Source of the DNA: Anastrepha obliqua
Taxonomy: Eukaryota > Arthropoda > Insecta > Diptera > Tephritidae
DNA length: 64,000 bases
Reading direction: 5' to 3'
NCBI RefSeq assembly: GCF_027943255.1
Contig: NC_072892.1
Coordinates: 122,963,792-123,027,791 of the forward strand
The notes under the pieces were generated by a model that was not told where the DNA came from, did not search any database, and saw only the letters and a list, made by a program, of their open reading frames with translations. This document shows, piece by piece, positions 55,957-64,000 of this stretch (the first letter of the stretch is position 1; the number at the start of each line of letters is the position of its first letter). The position numbers were made by a program, and so were the translations under genes.

Positions 55957-56733
55957 CTGTAAATAAAAATGGAAATTTCCAATTAAAGATATTTACAATA
56001 CAAATATATTTGGATAGACATGTATGTATGTGTGTATGTTTTATGTGAATGCCAAAATGGGCATGCAGAAGAAATACCCGAAAATAGAGTTACGGAATAA
56101 GGCCATAAAATACTATTGCAAAAATTCCGTAGATTTATTTGGTGCCAACTAACAGCGGGCTCATTCAACGCTTCGCTGCATCGCATTTACGTTTGCGGTA
56201 AATTAAATTTGTCTTCAAACGTTAAATGGCATACAAATCAAAATTATCGTAATTTCCAATATGCATTGAAATGTGTGCGCGCAGAGCTCCTGCAGCGGCA
56301 TGCATAGAGTAGGCATTGGACGGTATCGTGCAGTTAGTATGTCTTCCGTTTATGTTTGTAGGTACTTATGTATGTGTGTAGCTCTCAGCAGAAGGAAGCA
56401 AAATTGAGTTGTGGCAAAGATGTAGTGCATAAGTATTCAGGCCCTCATTTATGCCGCATTTAATGCTATCATCATTACTATCTACTACTTCTTCGTGTGA
56501 TGCTGCTTGAGTGCTGCCGTTGAGTGGGGACAAGACAAACGGCCAAGGTGAACGGAGGCTGTAAGACGGCAAGTGGAAAATTCCATGACTAACGATTCTG
56601 TTATTCAAATAATTCATTTCACTAGGCATTTTGCAAATTCAAGCTACCCAGAGCTACAAATGAAGCGTACGAGGTGTTGATGGGAAGAGTGTGGAACCTT
56701 TACTTGCATATATATGTATATGTACAATATGTA
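55957..56733. other. upstream flank of exon A, no exon seen
   Basis: Intron upstream of exon A. CATACATACA simple repeats. No dynein AAA3 motif recognised. Confidence 0.45.
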
Positions 56734-57420
56734 CAGGGTTTGATTGAAAAATAATGAGCCTTATTTTTTTTAAGCAGTTCTATTAAACCTCTTGGCTTAT
56801 ACAACTAATATTCTTCAAAATAGGACCCTTGAGTGGACCAGCGGTGTCCTTCCACTGCACTAAACATTTTTTTAACCCATCCGCCGAAATCGTGTTCAAT
56901 TCGGCTGTCACAGTTTTTTGAATCGCCACAATGGAGTCGAAACGCCTCCCCTTCAGCTTTCTTTTCAGGCGCGGGAACAAGAAGAAGTCCGGAGGGGACA
57001 AGTCTGGGCTGTATGGAGGGTGGGAAGCACCGGAACCCCCATCTTGGCCAATGCAGAGGTGCAGAGGAAGGCGGTGTACGCCGACGCATTGTCGTGATGA
57101 AGGGTCCAATTGTTGACGAGGTCGGGCCGAACCAGGGCGACGCGGTTTTTTTTTTCTTTGTAAAATGCCGCGATTAGCTTTACGCAAAATTTGATCGAGT
57201 AACGTTGCTCCAACGATCGCTGCATTTTCGCCATAGCAAAATCCTAACACACTTTTAAAACAGCTTTCACGCGCGGAGCGATGTTGACTGCACCGCTGTT
57301 GCCAGCGAACTAGGACCGGTTTCTAGTGGAAGGGAAAGGTCCAACGATCATTTTCCCCCACCAGCCGATTCGGTTGATCGTTTGGCAGACGCCCCGCGTG
57401 AGAAGGCTCATATGGCTGTG
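56734..57420 (-). mobile_element. DD34D mariner, internally deleted
   Basis: Left end CAGGGTTTGATTGAAAAATA after TA; the right end before TA at 57421 shares only ATGAGCCTT with it. Minus strand: MAKMQRSLEQRYSIKFCVKL, then a jump to LHHDNASAYTAFL (second Asp), a frameshift, and [20 protein letters not shown] (third Asp, DD34D spacing), KRKLKGRRFDSIVAIQKTV. The first Asp and most DNA-binding residues are deleted. Confidence 0.75.
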
Positions 57421-57579
57421 TAATATATATATAGGGTTCTGCTATTGAAACGAATATGAGATGCAAAAATGTCATCTACTTTTCTCATGCCATGTAAATA
57501 GAAAACGTAAGTGAAATGGCGCTTACAACCTTATTGGGTTTGTGTTATGCTTCTTGATGTTGTTCCACAAACGGATGAA

Positions 57580-57790
57580 GTTTTATGTCACCTCCGAACA
57601 ACAGATCTTTTTTTTATGAGGAGCTTTTTCATGGCAGAAATACACTCGGAGGTTTGCCATTGGTTGCCGAGGGGCGACCGCTATTAGAAAAACTTTTTCT
57701 TGTCAATTAATGTCCGGCCTGTAGACTTCCGAAAGGTACTCACGCATCAATCCATTCGGCTACGGCGGGTATCTGATAAGTAAATAAAAA
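57580..57790 (+). repeat. dispersed tRNA-like short repeat, copy 4
   Basis: The fullest copy: TATGAGGAGCTTTTTCATGG, AGAAATACACTCGGAGGTTT, GCCATTGGTTGCCGAGGGGC, then TCACGCATCAATCCATTCGG and CTACGGCGGGTAT. The 3' part resembles the anticodon-to-acceptor part of a tRNA-derived SINE. Confidence 0.5.
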
Positions 57791-58153
57791 AATAATAACA
57801 TTGGGAATTGGGATCAAACAATTTTGAAATTATGGGCTACTCCTCTTTGGAAGAGTCTTCAGTTGCATAGTTTTTAGTTGCGTAGTTTAGTGTTACATAC
57901 TCTCATCCTAAAACACTCGTTCGGAGCCATTGTTGCCGTTTGTGTTTGTACATAATGCCCAGGATCCTATTCGTTACTGCAGCCAAAACATTATAATTAA
58001 AAATAAATTTTTTTTTGGGAATTCTGCCCTTAAAAAAACGTCTTGCATAGGTTTTCCCATTAAGAGTGGGGTAATCACTTCAATTAAAAAAACTACGTCT
58101 CAGAAACTTACGAAATAATTGTTTTGCTTGAAAGACTCATGCAAGGCATTATA

Positions 58154-58610
58154 AGGGGCTGAAAAGTCCCGGGTCTAACACATAGATGGCACTACTTTTA
58201 TTGCATTTACCTCTTTTTCAAATAGTACTAACCATAAAAACACAGCTGTTAAAATTTCATGATATTCTATTCATTAATTCGTGAGTTATTGCGCTAAGAG
58301 TGACGCTTCTTTTGTTATTTTCAAAACAATGGATCAAAAAAAATTCGTGATTTAATTTTACACTCCTTCTTGTTGAACAAAATACCAAAATACCGTCCAA
58401 CCGAAGCAATGTCTTGAAGAGTGTTATGGAGACTCCGCTCCATCAGAAACAATAATAAAACAATGGTTTGCTGGTCATAATGTCCAGATATGGCTCCTAG
58501 CGACTACTGGCTGTTCGCAGACCTAAAAAAGACATTGATGGAAATTGAGATGAATAAAGCTAATTTGGAGCAAAAAAAAAAGAAAAGGGGTGTTTTAGCC
58601 TATAAGTTAG
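58154..58610 (+). mobile_element. mariner, large internal deletion
   Basis: Starts AGGGGCTGAAAAGTCCCGGG after TA. A start MDQKKF and VQPKQCLEECYGDSAPSE (N-terminal HTH) join, after WFAGH, to PDMAPSDYWLFADLKKTLM (third Asp). Only about 100 of roughly 350 codons remain. Right end not located. Confidence 0.65.
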
Positions 58611-58964
58611 GTGCATCTTTTGGACGATCGCTTATATACATACAAACAATATGATACAGATCAAAGAGGTCCAATTCTCAATTACTGCTGCATAGATTCT
58701 GCTGAATTTAAGCAATGGTCTATTCAGGCTTTTATAGTTTTTGCAGAATTTCAGCAAAAATTCACTCGAATCTTATGATTTTGGGACAGCATTTAGAAAA
58801 CTTATTCTTCAAGGTGGATTGTGGCGCGATAATTGGCGCTTATACCCTTTTTGGCTGTTTGACCGAGCTCATTCTCATATCTGAGCTTTGTTTCCTGATG
58901 TTTTATGTTTTCGACAAATAAAGGGGCCTACAGTTTTACGTTTCCGCGAGACGGCAGATAGTTT

Positions 58965-59070
58965 TTTATAAAGAGGTTTTTTATGGTGGAAATACAGTTA
59001 GAGGTTTGCCATTGCCTGGCGAGGGGCAATCCTGTTTTGGAAAAATATTTTCTATCAACTCGTGTTTCGT
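58965..59070 (+). repeat. dispersed short repeat, copy 5
   Basis: GGAAATACAGTTAGAGGTTT, GCCATTGCCTGGCGAGGGGC, matching copies 2 and 4; the 3' tRNA-like part is not kept. Confidence 0.5.
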
Positions 59071-59189
59071 GGTACTGTTTAAAAAAAAAAAATTCTTTTT
59101 TTAAACTAACTACGGTAATGTGGGGAAGTAGGATGAAATAAAAGATGAGGCTTCGTTAAATGTCTCGTAAGAGAGACATGTCAATGCTA

Positions 59190-59770
59190 GCCTGGAAATG
59201 CAACGTAGAATCTCTCTGGCCAACAAGTGCTGCTTTGGACTAAGTAGGCAACTGAGCAGTAAAGTCCTTTCTCGACGAACAAAGCTAACACTCTACAAGG
59301 CTCTCATCATGTCCGTTCTAACGTATGGCGCAGAAGCCTGGACGATGACAACATCCGATGAAGCGACACATGAAGTGCTTGAGAGAACGATTTTGCACAA
59401 GAGTTTTGGAACTTTGCACGTTGGCAAAGGCGAATATCGCAGACGATGGAACGAACAGCTGTATGAGTTTTACGACGACATAGACATAGCGCAGCGAAGA
59501 GAGATTCACGGCTACGTAGGCTGGGTCATGTCGTCCCAGTGGATACAAACGCTCCGGCTCTGAAATTATTCGATGCGGTATCAGCTGGTGGTAGCAGAGG
59601 AAGAGGAAGGCCTCCTCTGGGGTGGAAAGATAAGATGGAGAAGGACCTGGCTTCACTTGGTGTGTCCAACTGGCGCCGGTTCGCATGAGAAAGAAACGAC
59701 TGGCGCGCTTTGTTACACTCGGCCAAAATCGCGTAGGCGGGGATCGCGCCAATTCAGAAGAAGATGAAGA
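59190..59770 (+). pseudogene. non-LTR ORF2 tail fragment, family B, best copy
   Basis: A 122-codon block [20 protein letters not shown] ... TLTYGAEAWTMTTSDEATHE-like ... GEYRRRWNEQLYEFYDDIDI is uninterrupted. After a frameshift near 59500 come [40 protein letters not shown] and [10 protein letters not shown]. The start in the reverse transcriptase thumb indicates a 5' truncation, as expected for non-LTR insertions. Confidence 0.78.
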
Positions 59771-61336
59771 AGAAAGAAAATTAAAGAAAGAAGAAAGAAT
59801 AAAAAGTTTTCACAGTTACATTCTTATTTTTGGATGCATTGAAGCATTGAATTTTTAAATAAAATCAAACCAACAAATTGGAAATAATTGCACTCCTTTG
59901 TTTTGCTGCTTAATAATTTTTCTAACTGCTGTGAAAAAATCGTAGGATTCGAATGAATTATTGCTGAAATATTTACAATATATATTAAAGTAAATAAAGG
60001 TTGCACTCGATGAAAAACTAAAATGAACACAATGCTCGTTTGCCCACTTGGCACTTGGGACAGGACTCTTTAGAAAAACCGTATAAGTCAAATTGCCAAA
60101 CTTTACACAAATAACAAAAAATAAAAATTAAAATATTTAAAAAAATAAAATGTAAATTTGATGGTGCCCAAAAATGGCGTTGATTTTTGGCAATTTTTTT
60201 TTACATGCGATGCTGAGCATTTTCTTCCTTATAACATTTATATGGTATTTATATAGAATAAAACTCCCATTTTCAGCGGAATAGTTTTTAATGTAGAGAG
60301 AGTAATACAACTTTTCACAATTCGGTACATTCTTTCACGGAGCTCAGCCGGAACATGAAAATACGTTGAATAAAGTAAAAAGTAATGCTGACTAATAATT
60401 TAGTCTACAGTGCATTGAATCCATTGCAGTGGCACAATCGCAAGGAAAACAAAATTGCATTTCCAGCACACTATGTAGTAAGCGCTCCATCAGAAAACCC
60501 TGTACTTTAAATGAAGTGCTGAAATATCTAAAAGCAACTTCTTCGCGTTCAGAATTTAGGTTAAATGGCGCAAGTGCATGGTGAGGAGCGTCTGGGAGAA
60601 GGCAAGTATATATACTTACATGTATATACTTATGGTGTACGCTGAATAGTGCTGTCCTGTAGTACATAACAATTCATAAGCAAATCAATATGCCTACTGA
60701 ACCTTCCATATATACTCGAGAAGCAGCGCATGAAAAGCTCTTAGAGCAAAATGTATTTACGGTTGAAATTAATTTTGAAATAATGCTCTGAAAGCTAAAG
60801 ACGACTTGTAGTGGCTTTATTAATTATTTATAGCCTAAGGATTTTTATTGAGAATTTAGTGAATTGAACTATGTACTTTTACCCGCAATTTATTTTTAAT
60901 GAAATCAGTTTAGTAGTTTATAAGCAAATATGATTTATATTACATAATTCAACTTAGTGGCCTTATCATTAATTCTCAATCAACATGGATTGAAAAATTC
61001 AAAAGGATCGTAAACTTTTTTCCACAAACAGAATTAAAGTTTTTATTTACATCTTTTTTTGTAAGCATTCAGACAAAACAAATTTAAAATTAATTTCCTA
61101 ATTTAATTATTCCAAGATATCAGGTAATACATATGTAAGTAATAGCATTCTTGAATTTTATTCACATAAAGAAATTTTTTATCACACATACATAGGCTTC
61201 ACATTCTAGAGAAAAAAACTTATATCGGAAATCTATCTTGGATTCAGAAAACTTAGCAAATTCATAAAAATTAGTTAAAGAATTGTAAGGCAGTTAGATT
61301 ATATGGTTTTTGTAGCAGTTTTTGTGTAAAATTTTA
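59771..61336. other. no recognisable gene
   Basis: AT-rich. Nothing recognised on either strand. Confidence 0.45.
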
Positions 61337-61990
61337 GGTGCACAACTAAGTTTTCGCTGTTTTTTTTTGATGAAAATACAACTTTATTCTGAAAAAATGG
61401 TTACAAGTGAATCATTGAAAGTATTGTTAATCGCTGGCTACTACTTTCTCGTATAATTATATAATTGTTTATCTTTTGAGGCTATCCACGGATCAAGCCA
61501 TTTTTTGATGTCTTCATATGAATGGAACTGCTGGTCAGCTAGACCATGTGCCATCGATCGGAATAGGTGATAATCGGACTGCGCAATATCTGGAGAATAT
61601 GGCGGGAGGAGTAGGACTTTCCATTTCCGAGTTTTCACGTAGGTTTTAACGGGTTTGGCAACGTGAGGCCGAGCGTTGTGATGCCTCCCCGCGTATTGTG
61701 GCTGTTTCTCGCGCAGTGCTCGACTCAATCGCATCAATTGAAGTGAATACCGATCCCCAGTGATGGTTTCGCTTGGTTTTAGCAGTTCATAATAATTAAC
61801 ACTAACTTGGCCCACCAAATACATAGCATAACCTTCGCAGCGTAAATATTCGGCCGAGGCGACGACGTAGAAGCATGATCGGGCAGTCCCCATGGCCTTA
61901 TTTTCTTTGGTAATTAAAATTAGAAAACAAATAAATAAATAGTCGAAACTTGTCAATATTTCGTGTACGCTTTCGCTGGGGGTAAGTACG
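61337..61990 (-). mobile_element. DD34D mariner, 3' half only
   Basis: Plus-strand left end GGTGCACAACTAAGTTTTCGC after TA. Minus strand: YYELLKPSETITGDRYSLQL, a deletion that removes the second Asp (GRHHNARPHVAKPV), then PPYSPDIAQSDYHLFRSMAH with the third Asp, and LADQQFHSYEDIKKWLDPWI. The last roughly 30 residues are replaced by a premature end. The 5' half is missing and the DD37D element at 62008 follows. Confidence 0.75.
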
Positions 61991-62007
61991 TACATATATG
62001 GTATTTA

Positions 62008-63286
62008 CAGGGTTGGGCACTCGAAGTGTATCCAATTAAAAAAGCCATACATTTAGTTTGGAAAATTTCTTTTATTCAAGTCAAAGTAAAAAATTAGTGA
62101 AAATAATACAAAATTTAGGATCAATTTGCTGTTGCTCCATATACCCATCTTTTGCCTTGACCATGGCCTTGAGACGGTCCAGAAACGAATCGTAAGCTGC
62201 TTGAATGTGACTTGCAGGTATTTTGGCCCACTCGCGGACAATGGCTTTTTTTCAGCGCCTCGGGGCTAGTGAATCTTTTAGTTCGGAACTTGGTCTCTAA
62301 AATGGCCCAAAGAAAATAATCGATCGGATTTGCGTCTGCTGAATTTGAAAGCCATTGTGTGGACGTTTTGAAATTCGGAACGTTGTGTTTTAGCCATTCT
62401 TGGTTCACTCGAGCTTTGTGAGACGGTACCAATGCCTGTTGAAACGTCCATGGTTCTGTCACCGAAATGTTTGTCTGCCCACGGCTTCAAAGCAACCACC
62501 CGAATACTTTTCCGATAATATTTCGAATTTACCTTGACGCCAGACTCGATGAAAACAATAGGAGGGTGCCCATCTGCGGTTACAGCGGCACAAGTCATTA
62601 TCTGAGGCGGCTGCTGCCTCCTGGTGATCAATTGATGACTCTAATTCTAGTATAAATAGTCGATAAATGAAATCCTATCGTTGTAGGAGTTAACGAATTG
62701 TTCAATTTGAAAATTTTCTCGTCAGAAAACATAATGTTCAGAAATTCACCGCTCTCGGCCAAGCGAAGCAACTCCTTCGCTCTCTCAAGTTCGACTTGTT
62801 GTTGCTTTGGTGTGAGATCATGCGTCTTTTGGATCTGGTAAGGCTTGACTTTGAGATCATTTTTCAGTATGCGGCGGATGCTACGATCAGATATTATCAG
62901 TTTTTTTGCCATTTGATTGGCACTTCGTCGGGGACTTTGCTCAAGTCGCTTCTTCACTTTTTGAACTATTTCACGTGACGTTGCAGTCTTTTGATGACCA
63001 CCTCCATGACGTTTCGCGATGCTACCAGTATCATTGTAACGAGCAATGGTGCGATAAAAAAACTTGATTTCCTTTATGGTGCTCGAGCTCACGCACAATC
63101 GCTAGCCGTGATTTTCCTGCCAAATATAATGCAGCCACCCTATTAGGCTTGAAATCCATTCCTGATTTACTTTTTTTCGCGTTTATCTCAGCAAAATGCT
63201 TCCGCGCGCTTGTAAACAATACTCTGGACTGTCATTTAGCCAACTAAGAGGTTTGAAGTTAGTTACGCTTTGAGTGCCGGACCCTC
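62008..63286 (-). mobile_element. DD37D (maT-like) element, 1,279 bases, copy 2
   Basis: Flanked by TA, with inverted ends CAGGGTTGGGCACTCGAAG and the complement of CTTTGAGTGCCGGACCCTC. The minus-strand transposase is in several frames: [40 protein letters not shown] (HTH), [29 protein letters not shown] (first Asp), then [37 protein letters not shown] (second Asp lost) and [19 protein letters not shown] (third Asp). At least four frameshifts. Better kept than copy 1 at the N-terminus. Confidence 0.85.
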
Positions 63287-64000
63287 TAGCTTAGTTTTGT
63301 CAAAGGTGAATTTTTATCTATTTTAATTCCATTTCTATGATTTTCTTCTAGAGCAATAATGGCAATGCGATCTAGAAGAAAGCGGACTCTAGAAGAAAGC
63401 GAGTTGGACATTTTTCACCTGATTTAGATGGCGAAATAATTGGCTAATAATGTTCTAGACTTGCCAATCTAAGGTGCATAATTTCGTTTGACGTTGACTG
63501 TGTATGCAAAAAAAAGTACGCGAACTACAGACTGGGGTAAATTTCACCCAATTACTTCTTTAGATCCGGATATGTTCAGTGCGCACCAACTGCTTGAATT
63601 CGAAGAGTAAAATCGGCGTTGCTGAAATACAGCTAGCAGTATATTTCCACATGTGAGAAGTAGATAAACTACAAACCGTCAAATATTTTGTGGTGTGACT
63701 CACACACTGGGGGTGTATCTTCTGAAGGTTAAGTATGCTTTACGGTGTTTATGGTTTAATAAGCCTTTCCGATCATAAAATGCTTTCTTTTTTAATCTCA
63801 AAACTCTACACAGTAGAAAATCTTTTCTCTCTTTGCTCTTTTGGAATAAATATACTTTAATGTTCCAAGAAGATAACTGCGAGAACGCTCTCAATGAATT
63901 CAACCAGATCTCATCTCTTATCGAGATCGATTTCAATATGAATATATATTTCTCAATAATAAATTTTTGTTTAACATATTGGTATATCTCGACTGCAATG
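63287..64000. other. no recognisable gene
   Basis: Short repeat CTAGAAGAAAGCG occurs twice at about 63371-63400. Otherwise unassigned. Confidence 0.4.

Noticed and set aside
1..64000. CRISPR arrays, bacterial-type operons, tRNA or rRNA genes, a new defence or biosynthetic cluster
   Set aside because: No regularly spaced repeats, no ribosome binding sites or compact same-strand genes, and no RNA gene fold that I could support. The sequence is animal intron and repeat DNA.
55957..64000. Upstream dynein exons (rest of AAA3 to tail)
   Set aside because: I looked for the motifs expected before LPPTPSKF (for example GPPGGGR and GHLxxFP blocks) on the minus strand and found none.

Overview
This is eukaryotic, intron-rich, AT-rich DNA with GT...AG splice sites and dense transposon debris. 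It looks like a higher-fly (brachyceran) genome. A tephritid fruit fly is my best inference, because the mariner-type elements include DD41D copies like the 'rosa' family described from tephritids, next to DD34D and DD37D types and jockey/R1/RNase H-bearing non-LTR remnants. The species cannot be read from the sequence.

The only host gene I can support is on the minus strand: an axonemal dynein heavy chain of the DNAH10 type (fly counterpart Dhc98D). Seventeen coding exons (55956 down to 16959, 4,750 coding bases) join in one open frame with consensus splice sites. They run from the end of AAA3 through AAA4, the stalk with its microtubule-binding tip, AAA5 and AAA6 into the C-terminal region. 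The 5' exons (tail, linker, AAA1-2, most of AAA3) lie beyond 64000. The last roughly 300 codons lie beyond position 1, or are too diverged to see. Eight compact exons sit in 47.1-49.4 kb; the other introns are 0.1-12.9 kb and carry most of the repeats.

Layout: 1-16.9 kb is repeats and unassigned DNA: a DD41D deletion derivative, a DD37D fragment, jockey-like pieces, a DD34D mariner and a piggyBac-like end. 16.96-26.4 kb holds seven C-terminal exons with transposon-filled introns. 26.4-45.5 kb is two large introns around one 72-base exon. They hold a nearly intact mariner transposase inside an unclassified DNA element, which itself sits inside a non-LTR fragment. 45.5-49.4 kb is the exon-dense core (AAA4, stalk, AAA5). 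49.4-55.96 kb carries two more exons. 55.96-64 kb is intron or intergenic DNA with mariner and non-LTR remnants.

I found no convincing new gene system. The most interesting points are the changed AAA4 Walker B residue in the dynein, a nearly intact mariner whose only visible lesion is in an A12 run, the nested insertion stack, an unclassified element with five terminal/subterminal repeat copies, a probable piggyBac-type end at a TTAA, and a short GCCT/AGGC-rich patch.
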